From: Temperatibacter marinus
GTDB lineage: Bacteria; Pseudomonadota; Alphaproteobacteria; Sphingomonadales; Kordiimonadaceae
Direction of reading: 5' to 3'
NCBI RefSeq assembly: GCF_031598375.1
Contig: NZ_CP123872.1
Span: 868,001-932,000, forward strand
Length of the DNA: 64,000 nucleotides
Position 1 is the stretch's first letter. Each line of letters starts with the position of its first letter. The translations under genes and the position numbers were made by a program. Shown one piece after another: positions 1-8,077 of this stretch. A model generated the notes under the pieces. That model saw only the letters and a list, made by a program, of their open reading frames with translations, ran no database searches and was not told the origin of the DNA.

Positions 1-34
1 GATCAATCATGTGACTACTCTAAAATTGAGGGTC

Positions 35-1006
35 TTATTCAACGTATACAGCCCCTAAAATTTCTTCCCCTTCTTCCCAATGAAGGACGCCAAACGTCGT
101 GTATTTTTCTTTCTGGCTTTCTAGGAATTGCCAAGCACATACCATGGTATAGTCATCATCCACAACAGTTTCTCGCGACCAAAGTTTAAAAGCTTCGCCG
201 AAAGAATGACGTATGGAATAGAGATAGCGTCCGTATGACATGCCGTTTCCGAACATCTCTGGTCCATGGAATTGGTGATGATTGCCGTTTCTGGTGCGCA
301 TGGCCGTCCACTTTCTATTCACCACGCCTTCAATCTCAATTGTTTGCTCACTATGGAGCAAATTGATAGGTTTATGATGGATCGTCACCTTATTTGTCCC
401 GATCAATTCTTGCTGATCATTATAAACTTCAAATTCTCCTCGGAAAACGCCCGCATTCTTCACAGGGTAATTGAAAGGTTTTTTACCGTCAGTTTTCTCT
501 TTCGCTAGGAAATCAATCACCTTTTGTTGAGTCTCAGGGTTAGTCTCATGATCCTGTGTCACCACATAAAGTCCATTGAAAACGCCAACCAAAGTGTCCC
601 CTTCAAATAGTTGAGAAGAGTAGACTTGCAGCCCAAGCTCTGGCACAACGTGATTGACGGTCCGTAGATCAACATTCCAGCCGGGTGAAAAATAACGACT
701 ATCAACTAACAAACCATAAGGGCGGCCTGTTCCGATAAAATCCGGTCCCGTGTAAATCCGGTCCTGATCACTATCGATCACACCAAAGTTGAACTTTGCG
801 CCAATCTCAAACCGATCATTCAACGGTCCCGTGGCATCAAATTTTGTTTCCATCCAATACGTGGTTCGACCGTCTTTAAATTCACTCGCTCTACTCACCT
901 TATTATAGCCTACATGAGTCCCATCTGCTTCAAAAAGCGAAGGCATTCCGTGCCATTCTCCTGTGATTGCCTGTTGCCAGTTACTTGGTTTTTTATCATC
1001 AGCCAT
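35..1006 (-). CDS. calycin-like (DUF3598-type) protein, third gene of RCCR-like operon
   Basis: This is a 323-residue protein with no signal peptide or membrane segment. It has repeated beta-rich stretches with Gly/Trp-spaced motifs such as ITGEWHG near the start, resembling calycin/DUF3598-like barrels. The same opening pattern (GTWHD, then an ALDG turn) occurs in the smaller protein at 4330-4923. I chose the start at 1006 because AAGGGAAC lies just upstream; a longer frame would run back into the preceding gene. It follows the esterase gene by 13 bp, in an operon led by the RCCR-like gene. Several bilin lyases (CpcS/CpcT types) have calycin folds, so tetrapyrrole binding or chaperoning is a reasonable guess. 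That role is inferred from fold and context; enzymatic activity cannot be judged. Confidence 0.62.
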   Translation of the reverse strand: MADDKKPSNWQQAITGEWHGMPSLFEADGTHVGYNKVSRASEFKDGRTTYWMETKFDATGPLNDRFEIGAKFNFGVIDSDQDRIYTGPDFIGTGRPYGLLVDSRYFSPGWNVDLRTVNHVVPELGLQVYSSQLFEGDTLVGVFNGLYVVTQDHETNPETQQKVIDFLAKEKTDGKKPFNYPVKNAGVFRGEFEVYNDQQELIGTNKVTIHHKPINLLHSEQTIEIEGVVNRKWTAMRTRNGNHHQFHGPEMFGNGMSYGRYLYSIRHSFGEAFKLWSRETVVDDDYTMVCAWQFLESQKEKYTTFGVLHWEEGEEILGAVYVE

Positions 1007-1019
1007 TCTCTGTTCCCTT

Positions 1020-2006
1020 TTACTTGGTCTGCAACACAACCGATACTCGGCCTTTTGCACAGTCTTTAATTGTCTTTTCCTGGATGCCCTGGTGGCGAAT
1101 AAACATCCCCACAAGCGCTGCATAAAATTCTCTAAATGCATGTGAATCTATCGTTTCTTCCTGGTCAAGGAAGGGGCGGCCGGTTGTATCATCCTGAGGA
1201 TAGACACATGAAAAATGATTGGCGCCCTCGATAAAAACCAATGCACTCCCATTTCCTGCTTTCACGCCCTCAACAAATGTCCGCTCAATGCGCGCCGTGG
1301 GACTGTCGTCCTCAGCCTTACCATAGCGATGAGAGCTGGATGCAATCACACCGTCCTTTGTTCCCCCTGTCAGCAATACCGGAACATCATCACCGAGCGG
1401 TAAAACTGTATCCTCAGGCCATCCGAGCGCGACCGAGGCACCTGTATGAGCTGCATAGCTAAAAACACCTTTTATTGATGGAAACCACTGTCTATTAGCA
1501 TTCATCAAGGCTACTGTTCCGCCAGCGGAATGACCCCCGATGTAGAGAGATTCCATATCAATCAAACCTGCAAATTGACCTTCTTTATTTAAAGACTTTA
1601 ACTCTTCAAGAAGGGGGGCTATCGCTGGACAACTTGGACCTTTCCCGTGTCCTTCAGGCGAAAAACTCTCCATATCTAGGCCTGGCGTTAAGGAAACATA
1701 ACCCGGCATTTCTTCCGCAATCCAGCTATAGGTCACAACCAAATTACCCTCTTTTGCAAGGGCTTTTGCAAGCCACGCATATGATTCAGGGCCCACATTG
1801 ATCCCCGGCAAAAGAAGCACAACGGGCAAGGGTGCCTTCTCTTCATTCACAGGAATCATTCCTGTATTGCGCTCTAGGTCGCTATTTCCAAAAGTCGCAG
1901 GGTAATAGATCTTCGCGCTGATAGTATCATAAGGCGCTTCAGCTTCCGTCACATGAATAGCGCGGAAGAGAGCACGGACAGAAAAGGGCATGTCTTCAGT
2001 AGTCAT
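1020..2006 (-). CDS. alpha/beta-hydrolase, chlorophyllase/dienelactone-hydrolase-like esterase
   Basis: This 328-residue cytoplasmic alpha/beta-hydrolase has an oxyanion-type strand-turn PVVLLLPG (61-68), a nucleophile elbow G-H-S160-A-G, and a likely triad completed by D218 (TKDG) and H264 (ANHF). The layout, a short lid-free hydrolase with the GHSxGG elbow, is shared by plant chlorophyllases, PETase-like esterases and PAF-acetylhydrolases. It lies between the RCCR-like gene (9 bp upstream) and a calycin-like gene. In this setting it could remove phytol or the C13 carboxymethyl ester from a chlorophyll derivative. The fold and triad are visible in the sequence; the substrate is inferred from neighbours. 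A generic carboxylesterase is the main alternative. Confidence 0.72.
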   Translation of the reverse strand: MTTEDMPFSVRALFRAIHVTEAEAPYDTISAKIYYPATFGNSDLERNTGMIPVNEEKAPLPVVLLLPGINVGPESYAWLAKALAKEGNLVVTYSWIAEEMPGYVSLTPGLDMESFSPEGHGKGPSCPAIAPLLEELKSLNKEGQFAGLIDMESLYIGGHSAGGTVALMNANRQWFPSIKGVFSYAAHTGASVALGWPEDTVLPLGDDVPVLLTGGTKDGVIASSSHRYGKAEDDSPTARIERTFVEGVKAGNGSALVFIEGANHFSCVYPQDDTTGRPFLDQEETIDSHAFREFYAALVGMFIRHQGIQEKTIKDCAKGRVSVVLQTK

Positions 2007-2015
2007 GGATAAGTC

Positions 2016-2831
2016 CTATTCAAGACCAACTCGCGGTAAGGTGCGGTTGCCGCCCCACAATGTTTTCACCATGCGGTCAGCGGGCTCTTTGCCAAACATT
2101 TTCTCAGCCAATGCATTAGCCGGGTCTCGTTCACAAATTGTCATACGAATGGTCTCTTCCCGCTTCGAAATCGCCGCTCTCTCTTCTAAAGGTGTTTTTT
2201 CTGCGTCGCGCATCCATCCAAGCCAGCGATCTAAACGCTCGTGAGCAATGCCTCGGATTTTCTCAATAACGGCATCATCCACATCTGCACAATATCCGAC
2301 GGCTGTGGGTGTCATAGCGATGCGGGTATATAAATCATGAGAAATAAAGGGTTTAAATCTTTCGTCTGCCTGCAGCTCTAAATATTCTTTATTCACTTCC
2401 GTATAATATTTATCTGCATAAGAGGCATCATAAAGATAATCTCTACGGGGAAGATAATCCATATACATAAACAAATCTGGAAGTGTGCCCAGGGCAAAAC
2501 CGAAATTTGGCACATCATACTGAGCACCAGGGCTAATGGTGATATGCATATTGGTAAATGTTGATTCAGGGGAACCTATAAACGAATGAATAAACCAATC
2601 AATCTCAGGGCCCGCATAAGCATTCAAGCTGCCCTCGGTGCCACTGTCACCAAATTTTGTATAATCATCAAACTCATCAGAGCAAGGGTCTTTCGTCAAC
2701 TCAAATTGAGCGTCAATTTTTTCCCGCATTTCAGCCAGAATTGCCCAGAGCTGATTAAAGACAGAACGACGATTTTCATTAGGGCGTTCCTCAACTTGCT
2801 GAATAACAGACTTTAATACTTTTTCACCCAT
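2016..2831 (-). CDS. red chlorophyll catabolite reductase (RCCR)-like protein
   Basis: This 271-residue protein aligns by eye along most of its length with plant RCCR (ACD2), a member of the ferredoxin-dependent bilin reductase superfamily. The matching blocks are VPNF (107-110), LPRRDYL (127-133), the following D-x-S-Y-x-x-K-Y-Y segment, ISHDLYTR-x-x-x-TPTA (163-176) and MFGKE (245-249). In plants RCCR reduces the C20/C1 bond of red chlorophyll catabolite using ferredoxin. The Asp of a D236-P-x-N motif sits close to the catalytic Asp of plant RCCR, while the plant catalytic Glu position appears to be Ala113. The gene heads a three-gene operon divergent from the PaO-like Rieske gene, with a regulon operator between them. 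Family membership is well supported; the substrate is inferred. Confidence 0.82.
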   Translation of the reverse strand: MGEKVLKSVIQQVEERPNENRRSVFNQLWAILAEMREKIDAQFELTKDPCSDEFDDYTKFGDSGTEGSLNAYAGPEIDWFIHSFIGSPESTFTNMHITISPGAQYDVPNFGFALGTLPDLFMYMDYLPRRDYLYDASYADKYYTEVNKEYLELQADERFKPFISHDLYTRIAMTPTAVGYCADVDDAVIEKIRGIAHERLDRWLGWMRDAEKTPLEERAAISKREETIRMTICERDPANALAEKMFGKEPADRMVKTLWGGNRTLPRVGLE

Positions 2832-2925
2832 GATACCCTCTTCCTAATCTAATAAAGTCGAAACAACTTCCTTTTTCTCCGACAGTTTATACACAGAATT
2901 TATTGTAAATCAATTCAATTAAGCA

Positions 2926-2941
2926 TAATGATATATGTTTA
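2926..2941. promoter_or_regulatory. GntR-type operator, site 1
   Basis: The 16-bp sequence TAATGATATATGTTTA matches 13 of 16 bases of the palindrome TAATGATATATCATTA. It lies between the divergent RCCR-like and Rieske oxygenase genes. A TATATCAAAT half-site directly overlaps its right end, and a TTTTGATATG half-site starts at 2967. The binding protein is inferred to be the HutC-type regulator encoded at 30848-31627. Confidence 0.65.
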
Positions 2942-3097
2942 TATCAAATGTTGCGTTTTTTGTCCCTTTTGATATGTTGGAAGAGAGTATTAGGCCTTGA
3001 TGGGAGTCAACCCTGAGGAAGCTCATATAAGATAGAGTGACCTCAAATCATCATTTCAGAGCAAGGGGGAAACAAACCCTCAAATGGAGGCAAAAGT

Positions 3098-4279
3098 ATG
3101 TTGGTTAATCTTTGGTATGTGGCTGAATGGTCAAAAAATGTGAAGAATGACCCTGTAAAGGTCCAAATATTGGGGCAAAAATTAGTTCTTTTTAGAGATT
3201 CTGAAGGAAAAATTGCCTGCCTCGCTGACATTTGTCTTCATCGCGGCGGATCCCTCGGGAATGGGTGGTGCAAAGACGGAAACGTTGCTTGTCCTTATCA
3301 TGGCTGGGAATATAACACAGAAGGAGAATGCGTTCATATTCCCTCTGAAGGACCTGAGGCCAAAATTTCTAAACGATTCAAAGTAGACAGATATGATGCA
3401 GAAGAGCGCTATGGGATGATTTGGGTCTTCATGGGGGACTTGCCAGAAGAAGAACGCTTTCCAATTCCGCCCTTCCCTGAGTATGACCAGAAGGAGTATT
3501 GGCGCGAAGTTACAACAGAATATACATGGAAGGCAGAAGCCTCTCGGGTCGTTGAAAATGGCATTGATCTAGCGCATGCTTCCTTTGTCCACCCTACTTT
3601 TGGTTACCAAGACACAGCAGGGGATAACAGTATTGACCATGTAGAAATTAATGAGTGGTGGGGCACCTCAACCAATACAAATTACCCCCCTCAATTAAAA
3701 GGAGACTTGGGTTTTAGACGGTTCATTCGCAAGGATAAACAACCAACCCGTACCCATCCAACTTGGTATCTCCCGGGGATGATTGTGCGTATGCAAATTG
3801 ACCTTCGTGAAGGCTGGACCATCATTATGTTTGATGCCAATACACCCATTGATGAGCACACAACCAGAACCTTTGCTATTCAACTGCGCAGCTTCATGAA
3901 ATGGCCTATGTTTGACAAAGGGTCAAAGAAACGGCTAGAAAAAATCCTTCATGAAGACGCTGCCATCGTTGAAGAATCCCAGCCTTATTACTTACCTGAA
4001 ACACTGGCCAATGAATTGTCTGTTGGGGATGATAAATTTATGAATAGTTTCAGAAAAGCACGGCGTATATTGATCGAAGAAAAGGGCTGGCAGATCGACC
4101 TGAAAAAGCGAGATACTGAGAAAGGTCGGACCGTCATGACCATACCCTCCCCAGCGAGAAAGAAAGCAGAGGCGGGGGGAATCAAGTGGGTTTTTGAAAA
4201 AATGCCTACCGTAGGGCCTGTCTCCAACAAAAAATCAGAAAATAGAATGTCGCAGAACTCGTCAAATAACTCAGCGTGA
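3098..4279 (+). CDS. Rieske non-heme iron oxygenase, pheophorbide a oxygenase-like
   Basis: This 393-residue oxygenase has an N-terminal Rieske [2Fe-2S] domain with C46-x-H48 and C65-x2-H68. The catalytic domain carries the mononuclear iron motif N154-x2-D157-x2-H160-x4-H165. The family includes PaO, TIC55 and chlorophyllide a oxygenase from plants and many bacterial ring hydroxylases. Unlike plant PaO I see no C-terminal membrane anchor or CxxC pair, so it looks soluble. The start is set by GGAGG at 3085-3089. The gene stands alone and is divergent from the RCCR-like operon. In plants PaO and RCCR act consecutively to open pheophorbide a, so the pairing supports tetrapyrrole ring opening here. 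Other aromatic substrates remain possible. No dedicated reductase gene is nearby. Confidence 0.82.
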   Translation: MLVNLWYVAEWSKNVKNDPVKVQILGQKLVLFRDSEGKIACLADICLHRGGSLGNGWCKDGNVACPYHGWEYNTEGECVHIPSEGPEAKISKRFKVDRYDAEERYGMIWVFMGDLPEEERFPIPPFPEYDQKEYWREVTTEYTWKAEASRVVENGIDLAHASFVHPTFGYQDTAGDNSIDHVEINEWWGTSTNTNYPPQLKGDLGFRRFIRKDKQPTRTHPTWYLPGMIVRMQIDLREGWTIIMFDANTPIDEHTTRTFAIQLRSFMKWPMFDKGSKKRLEKILHEDAAIVEESQPYYLPETLANELSVGDDKFMNSFRKARRILIEEKGWQIDLKKRDTEKGRTVMTIPSPARKKAEAGGIKWVFEKMPTVGPVSNKKSENRMSQNSSNNSA

Positions 4280-4304
4280 GTATCATCTAGCACTACTGAT
4301 CAAG

Positions 4305-4331
4305 GAAAGCCGTCTACTGGCTTTCTTTTTT
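4305..4331. terminator. intrinsic terminator after Rieske gene
   Basis: GAAAGCC (4305-4311) and GGCTTTC (4319-4325) form a 7-bp stem with a 7-base loop, followed by a T run to about 4331. It lies between the convergent genes ending at 4279 and 4330, slightly overlapping the end of the latter. Confidence 0.8.
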
Positions 4332-4923
4332 ATGCGAGTTCTGACCACATTTGAGTGACGAAAGCTTTTTCGTGCACAGGACCGTCTGGCCCCCGTGGAT
4401 CAAGATCATGTCTTTTTTGGCAAGTGGGACTGAGGCGTGTTCCCTTCGCTGTCAGCGTACGAATTGCCTCTCCGTCCTTATACAATACTGTATGTCTCAG
4501 ACGTTCTCCTGGAGCAGTAAGCATGATAAAATCTGGCTCCATATATATATCGCAAGCTTTCTCAAGGCGGCGACTGTTAAACGTCAGAATTCCTGGTCCG
4601 CCTGACATGCCAATATTTTCATAGGCCCCTGGTCCGAGCTGATCAAAAACTAAAACACCCTCTTTTAAATATCCTGTAAAAGTCTTTGCTGTTGTTTCCC
4701 GACCTCTGATATGGACATTTGTCAGTGACATTTTATGTCCGTCAAAGTCTAAATATACTAGATTGTCAAAAGGACTAGGGCCTGGCGTTCCCGCCTTTGG
4801 ATCATCCGATAGAGGTGTGCCATCAAGAGCGTATGTTTCAACATGATCATGCCATGTGCCGCGCATCAACATTAAATTATAGCCAACGGAACCTATGGGA
4901 AAAGTAGGATATGCTTCAGTCAT
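4330..4923 (-). CDS. small calycin-like protein of unknown function
   Basis: This 197-residue soluble protein has no export signal. It opens with MLMRGTWHDHVETYALDG and alternates short beta strands with Gly/Asp turns, as in lipocalin/calycin barrels. A similar opening is seen in the protein at 35-1006, suggesting they are distant relatives. It is transcribed alone, divergently from the NYC1-like dehydrogenase at 5043, with a regulon operator between them. A role in binding a hydrophobic tetrapyrrole intermediate is my inference from the fold guess and regulon membership; no catalytic motif is recognisable. Confidence 0.6.
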   Translation of the reverse strand: MTEAYPTFPIGSVGYNLMLMRGTWHDHVETYALDGTPLSDDPKAGTPGPSPFDNLVYLDFDGHKMSLTNVHIRGRETTAKTFTGYLKEGVLVFDQLGPGAYENIGMSGGPGILTFNSRRLEKACDIYMEPDFIMLTAPGERLRHTVLYKDGEAIRTLTAKGTRLSPTCQKRHDLDPRGPDGPVHEKAFVTQMWSELA

Positions 4924-4969
4924 TTTGACAGGACCTCTCTATGGGGGTTGCAAAAGTCATCAAATTACT

Positions 4970-4985
4970 TAATGATATAACAATA
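4970..4985. promoter_or_regulatory. GntR-type operator, site 2
   Basis: TAATGATATAACAATA has an intact left arm and a degenerate right arm compared with TAATGATATATCATTA. A further right-arm half-site AATCATTA starts at 4986. It lies between the divergent genes at 4923 and 5043. Confidence 0.6.
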
Positions 4986-5042
4986 AATCATTATAGGTTG
5001 CCAGCCTTATTTTATTAGGGCGTCAATAAACTGGAGGAAACC

Positions 5043-5843
5043 ATGAAATCTGTCGTCATTACAGGAAGCACCAAAGGGATTGGTCGGGGTCTGGCTGAGA
5101 ATTTCTTAAAAAGAGGTTGCAAGGTTCTCATAAATGGAAGGCAAGCAGAAGATGTTGATGCCTTGGCAGCTTCTCTTTCAGAACGCTACGGCGCAGATCA
5201 TGTTGCCGGATGTCCAGGAGATATCACCAAAGCGAAGGATCTCCAAAAGCTATGGGATACATGCACAAAAACATTTGGGCAGGTAGATATTTGGATTAAC
5301 AATGCTGGCATGGGTATGCAACGCGGGCCTCTCTATGAGGCTTCTCCCAGTGCGATCAAAAAAATTGTTGATGTGAATGTAACTGGCATTCTCTTAGCGA
5401 ATGCTGTGGTTTCAAAACAGATGCTGGCTCAAGGCTACGGACAAATATGGAATATGGAGGGCTTTGGTAGTGGCGGTCAGATGCAACAAGGCATGACGGC
5501 TTACGGAGCAACCAAACGAGCTGTTAATTATGTAAACGGCGCTATGCAAAAAGATCTCAAAGATACTCAAATTCAAGTCTGTACGTTAAGCCCTGGAATC
5601 GTCGTGACCGAACTGCTGATGGGAGATTATGACTTAAAGTCTCCAGAATGGGAAAAAGCGAAGAAAATCTTCAATATTCTTGGGGATAAAGTAGAAACAG
5701 TGACTCCCTATTTGGTGGACGGCATTCTTAAAACAAAAAAATCCGGCGCGAAGGTGGCATGGCTTACGGGCGGAAAGGCTTTTGCACGCTTTATGACAGC
5801 TGCATTTAAGAAAAGAGATCTATTCTCTGATCAGGCATCATAG
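5043..5843 (+). CDS. short-chain dehydrogenase, NYC1/NOL chlorophyll(ide) b reductase-like
   Basis: This 266-residue SDR has the cofactor motif TGSTKGIG (7-14), NNAG within IWINNAG (83-89), and the active-site pair Y154-x3-K158. Three features match plant NYC1/NOL rather than generic SDRs: the IWINNAG strand, the block NMEGFGSGG (137-145) in place of the usual NISS, and SPGIVVTELL (183-192). NYC1/NOL reduce the C7 formyl group of chlorophyll b to hydroxymethyl. The gene follows an operator and ends at a strong terminator. A paralogue lies at 26255-27055 beside another RCCR-like gene, which strengthens a tetrapyrrole role. Substrate specificity is inferred; reduction of another ring carbonyl is possible. 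Confidence 0.78.
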   Translation: MKSVVITGSTKGIGRGLAENFLKRGCKVLINGRQAEDVDALAASLSERYGADHVAGCPGDITKAKDLQKLWDTCTKTFGQVDIWINNAGMGMQRGPLYEASPSAIKKIVDVNVTGILLANAVVSKQMLAQGYGQIWNMEGFGSGGQMQQGMTAYGATKRAVNYVNGAMQKDLKDTQIQVCTLSPGIVVTELLMGDYDLKSPEWEKAKKIFNILGDKVETVTPYLVDGILKTKKSGAKVAWLTGGKAFARFMTAAFKKRDLFSDQAS

Positions 5844-5862
5844 AAAAATTTACAACATAATG

Positions 5863-5887
5863 AAAGGAGGCCAAGGCCTCCTTTTTT
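5863..5887. terminator. bidirectional intrinsic terminator
   Basis: GGAGGCC and GGCCTCC flank a two-base AA centre, with an A run before and six T after. It lies between the convergent genes ending at 5843 and 5904 and can serve both strands. Confidence 0.88.
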
Positions 5888-5903
5888 ATCACGACTGTCT
5901 CTT

Positions 5904-7211
5904 TTAACTATTCGTCATTTCAGGTATTTTGATTTTATCAACAAGCATTCTTGACCAGATCAACACGACAAGTGCGGCAAATCCGAAAAAGACGATAGGG
6001 CCAGAATTCATTACGTTAAATACAGCACCACCGACAACACTGGCAGCCAAAATCCCGACCGCACCAGCAAGGGTGAACACGCCGATCACTGACCCACGAT
6101 TTTCTTTGGGTGATTGTTCAGCAATTAATACTCCACTTGTTATAATACAGCCGACTTCAGCCATGCCAATCAACACTAACAATATCATCATAGGGACGCT
6201 GAAAGGGTCTGATACAAAAGCCGTGCATCCATAACCAACCACTCCCACGAGCAATGTAACTGAGAGTGCATTCACTCTATTCATTTTATCTGTCATAATA
6301 CCAAAAATGGGGGCGAACAACAGTGAAGCTGCATATGATATGACCACGACCTTGCCCCCTTTAGCTAAGGCATCTGCCGTTTCCATTCCTAAGACTTGAC
6401 TGCCATAAATCGCGGCCCATAACGGATAAAATGTACCAACGACTGCAAGGTTGCCCCGAGCTACAAAGCTTGCAGCATAGGCCAAAGCAATGCCTGGAGC
6501 TTTCGCCGCCTTCATACCGACGACAACCTGACTTAAAGACGTGACTTCTTCATGATCATGACTTTTGATGACGCCGCTTTTAACTGTAAAGCCAAGCAGA
6601 AAAACCAAGACGAGGACAATTGCCGCCATCGTCATATAGGTGCTTAAACTTGCTTCTGTTGCAATCATGCCCTTGCCTTCGTAAATTTGAGGCATCTTCA
6701 CGAGGACTGTCACTGCCATAGACGCGCCAAGGCCATTCATAAAGCCAACGAAGCCGGTTGCTTTTCCACGGCTATCGTCGCGAATATAATCCGCCATAAG
6801 CGTAATAATCATAGCTGAGGCAGCCGACAGACCAGCCGCAGCAATTAATCGTCCTAAAAGGGCTACCCAATAATCTTTGGTGAACGCGAATATGACCATA
6901 GAAAGCCATATTAAAATGAAGGAGACCACAGTCACTTTCTTTCGGCCAACCTTATCTGAAAGTGCTCCCCAAAAGCCAGCCGTCAAAATGATAACAATTT
7001 CGCCCCAAAATAATAGCTGACCACTGACAGCGCCTTGGTCATTCTTTGGAATATTAAGCACTTCATCTAACAAATAAGGCTGCACAGCAGGGATGAATGT
7101 CGCCAGCATGATGGTGCTAAAGCTCAACGCAAGTAGCGCAATCACATTGCCCTTCGAAACATTCTCATTCAGATTGAGTCCGAGAAATCGTTTTGTGTTA
7201 CTCTCTGTCAT
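5904..7211 (-). CDS. MFS transporter
   Basis: This 435-residue, 12-helix major facilitator protein has the loop 2-3 signature GALSDKVGRKKV and a second SDKMNR-type loop in the C-terminal half. It is the second gene of an operon with a membrane protein upstream (20-bp gap), divergent from the long catabolic operon and sharing its operator region. It probably imports a regulon substrate or exports an intermediate. The substrate cannot be read from sequence. The longer loop after helix 6 contains a His/Glu cluster (SHDHEE). Confidence 0.85.
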   Translation of the reverse strand: MTESNTKRFLGLNLNENVSKGNVIALLALSFSTIMLATFIPAVQPYLLDEVLNIPKNDQGAVSGQLLFWGEIVIILTAGFWGALSDKVGRKKVTVVSFILIWLSMVIFAFTKDYWVALLGRLIAAAGLSAASAMIITLMADYIRDDSRGKATGFVGFMNGLGASMAVTVLVKMPQIYEGKGMIATEASLSTYMTMAAIVLVLVFLLGFTVKSGVIKSHDHEEVTSLSQVVVGMKAAKAPGIALAYAASFVARGNLAVVGTFYPLWAAIYGSQVLGMETADALAKGGKVVVISYAASLLFAPIFGIMTDKMNRVNALSVTLLVGVVGYGCTAFVSDPFSVPMMILLVLIGMAEVGCIITSGVLIAEQSPKENRGSVIGVFTLAGAVGILAASVVGGAVFNVMNSGPIVFFGFAALVVLIWSRMLVDKIKIPEMTNS

Positions 7212-7231
7212 TTGTCTCCCCTTAATTCCCT

Positions 7232-7906
7232 TTAGCTCACAGTCTCGTGTGACTTTGCGATATTGCTCTTCTTATAGAGGAGCCAAGCCGCGACTAATAA
7301 ACACCCTTGAGCCCCTGTATTCACGGTCTCTGCAGCCCATTGCTGAGCAAGAGTCTGATTTTCTATTCGAGCAAGCCCACTCATGGCAAAAATGCCAACA
7401 AGATTGAGTGTAAATAAAAAGCCTGGCAGCTTCATTGCCCGTTTTAATGAGTATCTAATCATTGTGATAGAAAAGACTAAATTTGCCAGTGTTACCGAAG
7501 CGATCCCAACAAAAACCCATTTCCTGTCTCCTGTTTGACCATATAAATAGAGGCCGGCCCCAAAAGCAGCAGCAATCAAGACCAATGGGAGTATCGGCAT
7601 CCCGTTTGGCCACGTATCTTTTGTGATCACTACAGCTGCATAGGCCAGTAAAATAAAGCCTGTTCCCATCACAGGAAACAATTGCGCATCTAAGAATGAG
7701 ATATTCATCCCAGTCAGAACAACAATTAATTTCCAAGAGGCTTTCATTAAGCCTGCGGCAAAAATAAAAACTATCGACCCAAAAACCCAATTTTTTGCAG
7801 CAGGCTGAATTGCAGAAAGCCAACGTGCCACAAAACACAGACCCCACCCTGAAAAAAGTACTGGTAAAAAATCTACAAGAGCTAAACTGAGTGTATAATC
7901 TTTCAT
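7232..7906 (-). CDS. multi-pass membrane protein of unknown function
   Basis: This 224-residue protein has about seven hydrophobic helices and short charged loops. I prefer the start at 7906, which is preceded by AAAGGAAG; the in-frame ATG at 7924 has no usable ribosome site. I recognise no family. It is co-transcribed with the MFS gene and its promoter faces the 13-gene operon across an operator. Together with 17951-18931, 24685-25326 and 31895-32560 it is one of four unassigned polytopic proteins inside the putative tetrapyrrole regulon. Confidence 0.7.
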   Translation of the reverse strand: MKDYTLSLALVDFLPVLFSGWGLCFVARWLSAIQPAAKNWVFGSIVFIFAAGLMKASWKLIVVLTGMNISFLDAQLFPVMGTGFILLAYAAVVITKDTWPNGMPILPLVLIAAAFGAGLYLYGQTGDRKWVFVGIASVTLANLVFSITMIRYSLKRAMKLPGFLFTLNLVGIFAMSGLARIENQTLAQQWAAETVNTGAQGCLLVAAWLLYKKSNIAKSHETVS

Positions 7907-8000
7907 GACTTCCTTTCGAAACATCCCTCAAATGTGGTCCTCGTATTTCCTTACGAAAATCATAGAGATTTGGATCAGGAAATGTCTTTGATATTGACTT

Positions 8001-8016
8001 AAATGATATATTGTTA
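8001..8016. promoter_or_regulatory. GntR-type operator, site 3
   Basis: AAATGATATATTGTTA matches the regulon palindrome TAATGATATATCATTA at 13 of 16 positions. It lies between the divergent membrane protein/MFS operon and the 13-gene operon. Confidence 0.62.
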
Positions 8017-8077
8017 TTATATTATGTCAAAGGGCAATTTAAAATAATGTAACCTATTGTTATTAGGGAGAAAATTT

